From Prolixibacteraceae bacterium (GTDB taxonomy: Bacteria > Bacteroidota > Bacteroidia > Bacteroidales > Prolixibacteraceae): DNA of 64,000 bases. The translations under genes were made by a program, and so were the position numbers. The stretch's first letter is position 1; every line of letters starts with the position of its first letter. Positions 20,760 through 27,646 of the stretch are shown here, in pieces. The notes beneath the pieces were generated by a model, which did no database searches, was not told the DNA's origin, and saw only the letters and a list, made by a program, of their open reading frames with translations. The DNA lies in the NCBI GenBank assembly GCA_025210775.1, contig JAOARB010000020.1, positions 1 through 64,000 on the forward strand. Reading direction: 5' to 3'.

Positions 20760-20791
20760 CGTTTTGATATGTACGTATACGTAAACCTCCC

Positions 20792-20854
20792 TCACATGCT
20801 TTTCATGAGAATAATAATGACGATGAGAATAATATTTACAATAATCGATAACAT
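20792..20854 (-). CDS. Branched-chain leader peptide, proximal copy
   Basis: A 20-codon minus-strand frame (ATG at 20852-20854, TGA at 20792-20794) encodes MLSIIVNIILIVIIILMKSM. Thirteen of 20 residues are Ile, Val or Leu, with an uninterrupted Ile-Ile-Leu-Ile-Val-Ile-Ile-Ile-Leu block. It lies between a promoter and the attenuator in front of ilvD. The stop codon lies inside the sequence that can pair with the terminator, so a ribosome reaching the stop would block antitermination, and one stalled on the Ile/Val/Leu block would allow it. A regulatory leader, not a functional protein. Confidence 0.88.
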   Translation of the reverse strand: MLSIIVNIILIVIIILMKSM

Positions 20855-20918
20855 ATCTACTTAACCTTTTTATATGAATTTCTTTTTCTACTCTTTATTT
20901 CTATTTATTGTCACGATT

Positions 20919-20948
20919 CAAAAGTATAGATATTTTTTACACTTCAAA
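20919..20948 (-). promoter_or_regulatory. Promoter of the proximal ilv leader
   Basis: On the minus strand TTTG, an 18-base spacer and TACTTTTG match the Bacteroidota -33/-7 pattern. The distal copy has the same elements and spacing at 21360-21389. Positions may be off by one or two bases. Confidence 0.65.
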
Positions 20949-21167
20949 AATAAATCGTAATATTTTTCTTGTTCTTAATATTAAATTAAAACTAACACTC
21001 TTGTTTTTCTTACATTTATTGAGCGTCAAACATAATATCCCCAATAGCAACGATTACAGTTCACCTATAATCATCACATCCTCAATTCGATTTTTAAAAA
21101 GTAAAACTTCCCATACAATGGACTAAGTTTGAAAACAAAGTCAAAATCGAATATTTAATAATTGGAT
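20949..21167. other. Spacer between the two leader cassettes
   Basis: It separates the proximal promoter from the distal terminator. I see no gene; the plus-strand frame 20908-21126 is low-complexity and crosses the promoter. On the minus strand only tiny frames occur, so no recognisable ilvD remnant marks how the cassette was duplicated. Confidence 0.4.
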
Positions 21168-21203
21168 ATAAAAAAAGCCTTTCTCATCAATGTGAGAAAG
21201 GCT
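21168..21203 (-). terminator. Distal attenuator of the ilv/leu operon
   Basis: On the minus strand an 11-bp perfect stem (21193-21203 with 21176-21186), 6-base loop and seven T form a terminator nearly identical to the proximal one. The alternative pairing of atgtgaggaagg (leader end) with cctttctcacat (5' arm) is 12 bp with one G-U pair. Confidence 0.86.
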
Positions 21204-21238
21204 CTTTCCAAAACGATATATACTTACGTAAACCTTCC

Positions 21239-21301
21239 TCACATACTATTCAGCAGAATAATAATGACGAAGACAATAATATTTACGACAGTAGATAACA
21301 T
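21239..21301 (-). CDS. Branched-chain leader peptide, distal copy
   Basis: A second 20-codon frame on the minus strand (ATG at 21299-21301, TGA at 21239-21241) encodes MLSTVVNIIVFVIIILLNSM, with 12 of 20 residues Ile, Val or Leu. It aligns residue for residue with the proximal leader (MLS-x-x-VNII-x-x-VIIIL-x-x-SM) while the DNA differs at many positions, so the peptide pattern appears to be under selection. It has its own promoter upstream and attenuator downstream. Confidence 0.86.
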   Translation of the reverse strand: MLSTVVNIIVFVIIILLNSM

Positions 21302-21359
21302 ATCTGTTTTGCTATATTTTTACAGCTCTATTAGCTGATTTTATTTCTTAACTACGATT

Positions 21360-21389
21360 CAAAAGTAGAGATATTTTTTTTAGATCAAA
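21360..21389 (-). promoter_or_regulatory. Promoter of the distal ilv leader
   Basis: On the minus strand TTTG (21386-21389), an 18-base spacer and TACTTTTG (21360-21367) give a good -33/-7 pair, 59 bases before the distal leader start. This is the outermost promoter found for the operon. Confidence 0.68.
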
Positions 21390-21838
21390 ACTAATTCGAT
21401 ATTTTTTTATCTCGATTAACATTAAATTAAAACCAGAACAACAACTATACTTACACTTAATCTTACTTATTTTACACAAAAACCAAACAGTCAACCAAAC
21501 TACTCTTTTTCAGTAAGATATACCTCTAAAAACTACAACCAATAAAAACACAGAAAACACTCGTTCCAACAAGAGTTATACTTCTGATTAACAATCATTT
21601 CCAAACTACACAAAAGAACCCATCTAGAATTCAAGAAATATAGGTTAACTATTAGGGTTTCTCGATAAGAATGATGGTGAGATATTTTTTTGAAAATAAT
21701 AATGAATTTACAATCTTTTTCTATCCGCTGCTTCTTATCCGAAGGTGTTATCCCCTATGGTTATACAGGTCATAATTCCACGATTACCCAATAGTACTTA
21801 AACCTATATCAACCCGATTTTATGACAATATATACTTT
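21390..21838. other. Gene-free stretch upstream of the ilv promoters
   Basis: AT-rich, without a credible reading frame, tRNA or terminator. Nothing can be assigned here. Confidence 0.4.
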
Positions 21839-21998
21839 ATCATAATTTCATTTTGTTACTATATCAAGTTCGCTTTATCACCATATCAACTTCATATCAA
21901 GTTCATTTTATCATAACGCATAAGTGAAGTTAATATGAAGTTGATATGAAATTGATATGAAGTTATGGTGAATTTGATCTGAATTTCACATGAATGCG
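21839..21998. repeat. Inverted arms of 11-bp tandem repeats (ATATGAAGTTG type)
   Basis: The right arm (21933-21998) is six 11-bp units, beginning atatgaagttg, atatgaaattg, atatgaagtta. The left arm (21839-21915) is about seven degenerate units of the opposite orientation, such as atatcaacttc and atatcaagttc. A 16-bp stretch (21882-21897) is a perfect inverted repeat of 21933-21948. The left segment 21878-21900 can also pair with 21952-21971, so alternative hairpins compete. It lies in the gap between the divergent ilv leaders and the thioredoxin gene. Confidence 0.8.
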
Positions 21999-22142
21999 GC
22001 GTAAAGTGGATTTGAGTTAAATACAAGGTTACGGTAAACATAAGTAGGAGAAAGGAGCCACTACTTCTTGTGTAACATTTGTCACTGACAACAAAGATAA
22101 AATGTCGTTAATTTGTAATCAGAAACTTAAAAGAAACATATC

Positions 22143-22505
22143 ATGGCAACAGTAAAAATGACAACCGAGATGTTTAAAGAGAAAATCTTTAACTATGAAG
22201 ATCACAAAGAGTGGCAATTCAATGGAGAACGTCCAATTCTTATTGACTTCTACGCTGACTGGTGTGCTCCTTGTAAAATGATTGCTCCTATATTGGAAGA
22301 ACTATCTGAAGATTTTAAAGATCAAGTTGATATATATAAAGTAAATACCGAATCAGAACAAGAATTATCGGCTGTATTTGGAATCCGAAGTATTCCATCA
22401 CTACTATTTGTTCCTAAAGAAGGTTTACCTAAATTGCAGGCAGGTGCAATGCACAAACAAGGGTTAACAGAGTTGATCAAAACAGAATTATTAAACGAAT
22501 CGTAA
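22143..22505 (+). CDS. Thioredoxin-like protein, cytosolic
   Basis: A 120-residue thioredoxin fold without a signal peptide. The active site is Cys41-Ala-Pro-Cys44 (ADWCAPCK) and the cis-proline loop is RSIPSLLF. An N-terminal extension with NYEDHKEWQFNGERP is shared in pattern with the exported thioredoxin encoded two genes on (YDYEKNPKKWVYKGDKP), so the two are paralogues. First gene of a five-gene cluster with 3-base or overlapping junctions. Possible electron donor to the APS reductase or the peroxidases in the window, but that is inference. Confidence 0.88.
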   Translation: MATVKMTTEMFKEKIFNYEDHKEWQFNGERPILIDFYADWCAPCKMIAPILEELSEDFKDQVDIYKVNTESEQELSAVFGIRSIPSLLFVPKEGLPKLQAGAMHKQGLTELIKTELLNES

Positions 22506-22508
22506 TAT

Positions 22509-22739
22509 ATGGATTGGAAGAGTTGGAGCTTAATGAGAATCTTAAGAATTGCATTTGCAATATATGCAATATACTATTCTATTAACACCAAAGAGTGGGG
22601 TTGGTTGCTATTTGCAGCACTACTAATATGGCAAGCATTTACCAATGCATCTTGTGGATGCCAAGGAGGTAGCTGTTCAGTAACAAAGGGAAAAGATCTA
22701 CACGATAAAAAAAAGGTTGATAACGATGAAAAAGATTAA
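22509..22739 (+). CDS. Small Cys-rich inner-membrane protein
   Basis: A 76-residue protein with two hydrophobic helices (about 9-25 and 30-44; a YgaP/DUF2892-like layout) followed by the cysteine cluster CGCQGGSC and a charged tail. I recognise no named family with certainty. It begins 3 bases after the first thioredoxin and overlaps the start of the second by 14 bases, so all are translated from one message. The cysteines beside two thioredoxins suggest a thiol-relay or metal-binding job at the membrane. Confidence 0.75.
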   Translation: MDWKSWSLMRILRIAFAIYAIYYSINTKEWGWLLFAALLIWQAFTNASCGCQGGSCSVTKGKDLHDKKKVDNDEKD

Positions 22740-23190
22740 AATCCTAGGGCTTACTTTTGCGCTATTATCTACCCTATTGTCTTTTGGTAGTACCATAGGG
22801 CAAAACACAGAAAAAGAGCAAAAACATCATACAATACAACTTAACAAAAAAGATTTTTTGGACAAAGTGTATGATTACGAAAAGAACCCAAAGAAATGGG
22901 TTTATAAAGGAGACAAACCTGCAATTATTGATTTCTATGCAGACTGGTGTGGGCCTTGTAGAAAGACAGCGCCAATACTGGAAGCTTTGGCTAAAGAGTA
23001 TGGAGATAAAATCGTTATCTATAAGGTAGACACCCAAAAAGAACGTGAACTATCCGCAGCCTTTGGTATACAGAGCCTTCCATCCCTACTTTTTATTCCT
23101 CTTGGAGAAGCCCCTCAATTAGCCAAAGGAGCTCTTCCTAAAGAAGCTTTTGAAGAAGCCATCGCCAAAGTATTAAAAGTAAAAAAATGA
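22726..23190 (+). CDS. Exported thioredoxin
   Basis: The start at 22726 gives MKKIKILGLTFALLSTLLSFG, a cleavable signal peptide; the upstream in-frame TTG adds only three residues. The mature protein has the thioredoxin fold with Cys75-Gly-Pro-Cys78 (ADWCGPCRK) and a QSLPSLLF cis-proline loop. It should act in the periplasm. It is 154 residues long and overlaps the preceding gene by 14 bases and the next by 4. Confidence 0.88.
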   Translation: MKKIKILGLTFALLSTLLSFGSTIGQNTEKEQKHHTIQLNKKDFLDKVYDYEKNPKKWVYKGDKPAIIDFYADWCGPCRKTAPILEALAKEYGDKIVIYKVDTQKERELSAAFGIQSLPSLLFIPLGEAPQLAKGALPKEAFEEAIAKVLKVKK

Positions 23191-23381
23191 GAATCAAAAG
23201 AGAACTAAAAAAACATAGATTCACCATTATTGGAGCAATAGTTGGTTTGATTGCAGGCTTCCTATATTGGAAATTTATAGGTTGTAATACAGGAACCTGC
23301 CCAATCACAAGCAGGCCAATAAATAGTTCTTTATACGGAGCGTTATTAGGAGCGCTTATTGTCAATACATTTAAGAAATAG
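23187..23381 (+). CDS. DUF6132-like small membrane protein
   Basis: A 64-residue protein with two membrane helices (about 12-30 and 48-60) around a loop GCNTGTCPITSRPINSS. The G-C-x-x-G-x-C-P-I-T-S pattern is that of the DUF6132 family, whose role is unknown. It overlaps the exported thioredoxin stop by 4 bases, so translational coupling is likely. The two loop cysteines may be substrates of the adjacent thioredoxin. Confidence 0.8.
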   Translation: MRIKRELKKHRFTIIGAIVGLIAGFLYWKFIGCNTGTCPITSRPINSSLYGALLGALIVNTFKK

Positions 23382-23388
23382 AAAAATT

Positions 23389-23586
23389 ATGCGCACCTCA
23401 TTTAAAGTTAAAAATGTAAGCTGTGGAGCTTGCGTTTCAGACATCAACACCAAATTGTTACAAGTCAATGGTGTCTATGGTGTATTTGCAAATATTGCTA
23501 CGCAAAGTTTAGAAATTGACCATACCGACGATACCGACCTGAAGCGTATCGAAGAAATACTAGAAGAGTCCAACTATAAAGGTTAG
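23389..23586 (+). CDS. HMA-like metal-binding peptide
   Basis: A 65-residue ferredoxin-like peptide resembling heavy-metal-associated domains, with the metal motif Cys12-x-x-Cys15 in KNVSCGACVSDI and the beta-alpha-beta pattern NGVYGVFANIATQSLEIDH. The ATG at 23389 is chosen over an in-frame TTG at 23359, which lies in the previous gene. Last gene of the redox cluster. A small metallochaperone for copper or a similar soft metal is a reasonable reading. Confidence 0.78.
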   Translation: MRTSFKVKNVSCGACVSDINTKLLQVNGVYGVFANIATQSLEIDHTDDTDLKRIEEILEESNYKG

Positions 23587-23696
23587 TCGCTTTACTATCT
23601 CAAGTAGGCCACTCCTTTATATCTAATAAAAGTAGACATAGGAACATCCATATGGTCGTCAATTAATAGAGAATAAACCAAAACTCAATTATAACA

Positions 23697-23736
23697 ACCG
23701 AAGAGAATCTACTAGAGAGAGTAGAGCTCTTCTTCT
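23697..23736 (+). other. Hairpin downstream of the redox cluster
   Basis: gaagag ... ctact / agtag ... ctcttc forms an interrupted stem about 110 bases after the last gene of the cluster. It has no T run, so its role as a terminator is doubtful. Confidence 0.35.
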
Positions 23737-23772
23737 CAACAACGTCTCTCAAAACAACAGCTCTTATTCAAT

Positions 23773-23930
23773 GGGACTACTAAAGATATGTGTTTGATTT
23801 TTGCAATGTATATTTGAAACATGGAAATAGAAGAAAAGAGCTTGGATAGAATTATTTCATTTTTTATCTAAACACTCTTTCTATCCTCTCTTCTTCGTTT
23901 CCGAAATCAACCCAACTCTTTAGTAGTCCC
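23773..23930. repeat. 158-bp foldback (MITE-like) element
   Basis: The ends are a perfect 14-bp inverted repeat (gggactactaaaga at 23773-23786; its complement at 23917-23930). The similarity continues inward in order on both arms: ttgattt, ggaaa-gaagaa-gag, ggatagaa, with one roughly 20-base insertion in the left arm. The whole element therefore folds into one long imperfect hairpin. It has no coding capacity. A MITE derived from an IS with these ends is the first hypothesis; a structured RNA is the alternative. Confidence 0.65.
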
Positions 23931-24248
23931 CTTTTTTACTTCTCATATTTGTTCTGCAGAACACCCCATATAGTGTAAATATCCTAAGCTAAAAAAAGAT
24001 TGTATTACAAGATTTACATAAAAAACACTTCCCCAAGTCATTCAACATAAAACATAACAATATTTTGATCTTCAAAATAATAAAGGTGCAACAGGTAGCA
24101 TAAGAGAAGAAAGAAACATCTGTGATTAATATAAAGATAAATCCCCCTTCATTTTTTAAAATAACAACAGAACGCCCGTGGACACAATCAAAAAGATCCT
24201 ATTTGGTATTAATTAACAGGCGATAAGGCAAAGTAATCGAAAGGAAGT
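23931..24248. other. Gene-free stretch upstream of cysD
   Basis: AT-rich; no reading frame or RNA gene is supported. The right end contains the cysD promoter. Confidence 0.4.
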
Positions 24249-24279
24249 TTTCATATCCATAATCAAATAGTTATTTTTG
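24249..24279 (+). promoter_or_regulatory. cysDN promoter
   Basis: TTTC at 24249-24252, a 19-base spacer and TATTTTTG at 24272-24279 match the Bacteroidota -33/-7 pattern (TAnnTTTG exact). It predicts transcription from about 24286, 58 bases before cysD. Confidence 0.7.
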
Positions 24280-24343
24280 TGACTTAATTGACCATAAGTG
24301 TCAATTTTTCTATTACGAAAGAAATGAAATATAAGTAATTTGT

Positions 24344-25249
24344 ATGGACCAAAATACAATTAATCACTTAAGAGAACTTGAAGCAGAATCTATTTTTGTT
24401 TTAAGAGAAGTTGCAGCACAATTTGAAAAGCCTGTTATGTTATTTTCAGGAGGAAAAGATTCTATTGTGATGTTTCATTTAGCAAGAAAAGCATTTTTTC
24501 CAGGAAAAGTTCCTTTTCCATTGATGCATATCGATACAGGACATAACTTCCAAGAGACTTTAGATTATCGTGACGATCTTTGTGAAAAGACTGGTACACG
24601 ATTGCTTGTTAAATACGTACAAGATTCTATCGATCAAGGAAGAGTTGCAGAAGAAAAAGGACCTAACGCAAGTCGTAATTCTCTTCAAACAACTACTTTG
24701 TTAGATGCTATTGAAGATGAGAAATTTGACTGTGCAATGGGTGGCGGTCGTAGAGACGAGGAGAAAGCTCGTGCTAAAGAAAGATTCTTCTCTCACCGTG
24801 ACGATTTCGGTCAATGGGACCCTAAAAACCAAAGACCTGAACTTTGGAATATCTTCAACGGTAAAAAACATGTAGGAGAGCATTTTAGAGTTTTCCCTAT
24901 TAGTAACTGGACAGAAATGGATGTATGGCAATATATCCTACTAGAAAATATCGCAATGCCATCACTATACTTCACTCACGAAAGAGAAGTATTCTTAAGA
25001 GATGGTACATGGTTAGCTAAATCTCACTGTTTGACTCTTAAACCAGGAGAGCAGTATGAAATGAAACATGTACGTTGTAGAACCATTGGGGATATCACTT
25101 GTACAGGATTGACACTTTCTGAAGCAAATAGTCTTGAAGAGATTATCCAAGAGGTGGCCTCAACAAGAGTAACAGAAAGAGGAGGTCGTGCAGACGATAA
25201 ACGTTCTGAAGCTGCCATGGAGGATAGAAAGAAACAAGGATACTTCTAG
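24344..25249 (+). CDS. cysD: Sulfate adenylyltransferase subunit 2
   Basis: A 301-residue ATP sulfurylase catalytic subunit of the PP-loop family, which makes APS from sulfate and ATP together with CysN. The PP-loop SGGKDSIVM, HIDTGHNFQETL, and the C-terminal MKHVRCRTIGDITCTG and RGGRADDKRSEAAMEDRKKQGYF blocks are standard. Its start is preceded by a good promoter. Sulfite production would continue with the APS reductase at 8055-8759. Confidence 0.96.
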   Translation: MDQNTINHLRELEAESIFVLREVAAQFEKPVMLFSGGKDSIVMFHLARKAFFPGKVPFPLMHIDTGHNFQETLDYRDDLCEKTGTRLLVKYVQDSIDQGRVAEEKGPNASRNSLQTTTLLDAIEDEKFDCAMGGGRRDEEKARAKERFFSHRDDFGQWDPKNQRPELWNIFNGKKHVGEHFRVFPISNWTEMDVWQYILLENIAMPSLYFTHEREVFLRDGTWLAKSHCLTLKPGEQYEMKHVRCRTIGDITCTGLTLSEANSLEEIIQEVASTRVTERGGRADDKRSEAAMEDRKKQGYF

Positions 25250-25325
25250 GCTAATAGAAATTATTCTTAGATCTAAGAAACCTCTTTAATCGATTATTTT
25301 TTAACTTATTAAATCTTTTTCAAAG

Positions 25326-26594
25326 ATGTCAGGAAAAGAAAACGGATATTTAGACATGGAGCTACTTCGTTTCACCACTGCAGGAAGTGTAGATGATGGA
25401 AAAAGTACGCTTATTGGTCGACTACTATATGATAGTAAAGCCATCTTCGATGATCAGATGGAAGCTATCGAGAATGCAAGTGTAAACAAAGGTGAAGAAC
25501 AAGTTAACTTGGCTCTCCTTACGGATGGACTTCGTGCCGAAAGAGAGCAAGGTATTACTATTGATGTAGCGTACCGCTATTTTGCTACACCTAAACGTAA
25601 GTTTATTATTGCAGATACTCCTGGTCATGTTCAATATACAAGAAACATGGTTACTGGTGCATCTACAGCCAATGCTGCATTGATCCTTATCGATGCTCGT
25701 AATGGGGTTATAGAACAAACACGTAGACACGCATATATTGCATCTCTACTTCAGATTCCACACGTTGTTGTATGTATCAACAAAATGGACTTGGTAGATT
25801 TCGATAAAGCAGCATACGACAAGATCGAGAATGATTTTAGAGAGGTTGCCAAGAAACTTGATATTGCGAATTTCTACTTTATTCCAATGAGTGCTCGTGA
25901 TGGAGATAATGTAGTAGAACCATCTACTCGTTGCCCATGGTATTCAGGAAAAACATTACTACAACTACTAGAGACACTTCCTGTTGGAGAAGATCTAAAC
26001 AGAGAAGATGCTCGTTTCCCTGTACAGTATGTTATTCGTCCTCAAAGTGATGAGTTCCATGACTATCGTGGTTTTGCTGGTCGTGTTGCTAGTGGTGAAT
26101 TCCAAGTAGGTCAAGAAGTAAAAGTGTTCCCTGGAGAACAAACATCTAAAATTGCAAGCATCAATCTATATGATGAGAAACTAGATAGTGCTATTGCTCC
26201 ACAATCGGTTTCTATCCAATTGGAAGATGAGATTGACATTAGTCGTGGTTCTCTTCTAAGTGCTGTAGATAATTGTCCAGAGTCATCACAACAGATTGAA
26301 CTTATGATATGTTGGATGAGTGAGACACCAATGATGCCAAGAGGAAAATATACAATCAAACACACTTCAGCCGAAGTTAGAGGAATCATCCAAGAGGTAG
26401 TTCATAAAGTAGACATTAATACTTTAGAATTGGCTGAAGATAAAGCTGTAGGATTAAATGATATTGCTCGTATTAAATTAAAAACGTCTAAACCATTGTT
26501 CTTCGATTCATACAAAAAGAATCGTATTACAGGAAGTTTAATTATCATTGATGAAGCAACCAACAATACAGTTGGTGCAGGTATGATAATCTAA
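25326..26594 (+). CDS. cysN: Sulfate adenylyltransferase subunit 1 (GTPase)
   Basis: A 422-residue EF-Tu-like GTPase that drives CysD. The P-loop TAGSVDDGKSTLIGRLL, DTPGHVQYTRNM and NKMDLVD motifs are intact. It ends after the EF-Tu-like domains and has no APS kinase extension, unlike NodQ fusions. That matches the APS-specific reductase in this window. It starts 76 bases after cysD and is followed by an intrinsic terminator. Confidence 0.95.
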   Translation: MSGKENGYLDMELLRFTTAGSVDDGKSTLIGRLLYDSKAIFDDQMEAIENASVNKGEEQVNLALLTDGLRAEREQGITIDVAYRYFATPKRKFIIADTPGHVQYTRNMVTGASTANAALILIDARNGVIEQTRRHAYIASLLQIPHVVVCINKMDLVDFDKAAYDKIENDFREVAKKLDIANFYFIPMSARDGDNVVEPSTRCPWYSGKTLLQLLETLPVGEDLNREDARFPVQYVIRPQSDEFHDYRGFAGRVASGEFQVGQEVKVFPGEQTSKIASINLYDEKLDSAIAPQSVSIQLEDEIDISRGSLLSAVDNCPESSQQIELMICWMSETPMMPRGKYTIKHTSAEVRGIIQEVVHKVDINTLELAEDKAVGLNDIARIKLKTSKPLFFDSYKKNRITGSLIIIDEATNNTVGAGMII

Positions 26595-26615
26595 TTAATC
26601 GAGGCCATACAAAAC

Positions 26616-26650
26616 AAAAAAGACGATCTTAACGGATCGTCTTTTTTTTA
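26616..26650. terminator. Bidirectional terminator after cysN
   Basis: aaaaagacgatc / gatcgtcttttt forms a 12-bp stem with flanking A and T runs, between convergent genes; it can serve both cysN and the esterase gene. Confidence 0.9.
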
Positions 26651-26655
26651 TCAAA

Positions 26656-27471
26656 TTAGAAGCTTATGATCTTATGTCTTTGCTTCTTTATTATTCGAAC
26701 AATTTGAGTACCAAATCTACGTCCTAAATCCATTAACCCCTTATCGTTGTAATGTACCTGATCACTATGCATAGAGAGATCACAAGTCTCAACAAGATAT
26801 ACTTGTGGGAGTTCAAATGCAAGATCTTTTTGTGCCATACATACCTGTTTGCCACATTCGACTCTCGTTAGACCAATGATAAAAGGAAGGTTATTATTCT
26901 TTAGATCACGACGAAAAGAACGTATAATATGATCTAAATTTTCTTTATACTCCTTCCCTGCATTATGAATAGTCTTATCATCTTCTCCTTGCAACCATAA
27001 AAATGCCAACGGGGTAGCATCCGAAGGAATATCTTTATTTATTACAGAAAGGAAATGGGTATACATATCCCCCAAACTGTCATCCTCTACATCAGATGAA
27101 TTTATCTTTGAAAATTCAGGATCCCAATTATATAGAGTAGCACCATCCGAAGCATATTTAACAAAAATAAAATTCGTTGTAGGAAATTCTCGAGATAAAA
27201 CTTGGGCAAGACCATATTCAGGACCAAAAGTAGTACCTTCTTTCTTTAACTTCATATCCTTATCATAGTCTAAAAAACGAATGTTCTTAGACATGCTAAT
27301 CGAATCAGCCAAATATCCACGATCTCCTTTGCCAACCATATTAGACTGACCTCCCATTAGAATCACAAATGTTTCTGTGTCCTCCTTATTTTTCCCCTCA
27401 TTATTACAAGATGAAGTGACCATGCACAACACACAAGCAAATAAGAAGTACGCAAATAATAATCTATTCAT
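26656..27471 (-). CDS. Sialate O-acetylesterase-like SGNH lipoprotein
   Basis: A 271-residue protein with a lipoprotein signal (lipobox VTSSC, Cys22) and an SGNH-hydrolase domain of the sialate O-acetylesterase (CE6-like, DUF303) group. The nucleophile is Ser43 in LMGGQSNMVG; FLWLQGEDD supplies the conserved Q-G-E block; SDQVHYNDKGLMDLG supplies the Asp-His pair. It likely removes acetyl groups from glycans in the periplasm or at the outer membrane. It stands alone, without other glycan-utilisation genes beside it. Confidence 0.85.
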   Translation of the reverse strand: MNRLLFAYFLFACVLCMVTSSCNNEGKNKEDTETFVILMGGQSNMVGKGDRGYLADSISMSKNIRFLDYDKDMKLKKEGTTFGPEYGLAQVLSREFPTTNFIFVKYASDGATLYNWDPEFSKINSSDVEDDSLGDMYTHFLSVINKDIPSDATPLAFLWLQGEDDKTIHNAGKEYKENLDHIIRSFRRDLKNNNLPFIIGLTRVECGKQVCMAQKDLAFELPQVYLVETCDLSMHSDQVHYNDKGLMDLGRRFGTQIVRIIKKQRHKIISF

Positions 27472-27646
27472 GTGGTGTTTGTTATTGTTATTAAGTGGTA
27501 TGTGTTAAAATATTTAGCATAAAAGTACAAAACAATGTAAATATAAAATAGCCGATAGGATTGATTTTTCGAAACAACATCATAAATAGAGCTTAAAAAG
27601 AGAAAACTATTCCACTGAGTCACATCTTTTTATTAGGTTTGTCGAT

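Noticed and set aside
20908-21126. 72-codon plus-strand frame upstream of the ilv operon
   Set aside because: It starts with TTG, is low-complexity, and overlaps the minus-strand promoter of the proximal leader.
22090-22120. Minus-strand promoter with TATCTTTG reading into the 11-bp repeat region
   Set aside because: The -33 spacing is 22 bases and no gene or RNA is seen downstream; the match may be chance in AT-rich DNA.
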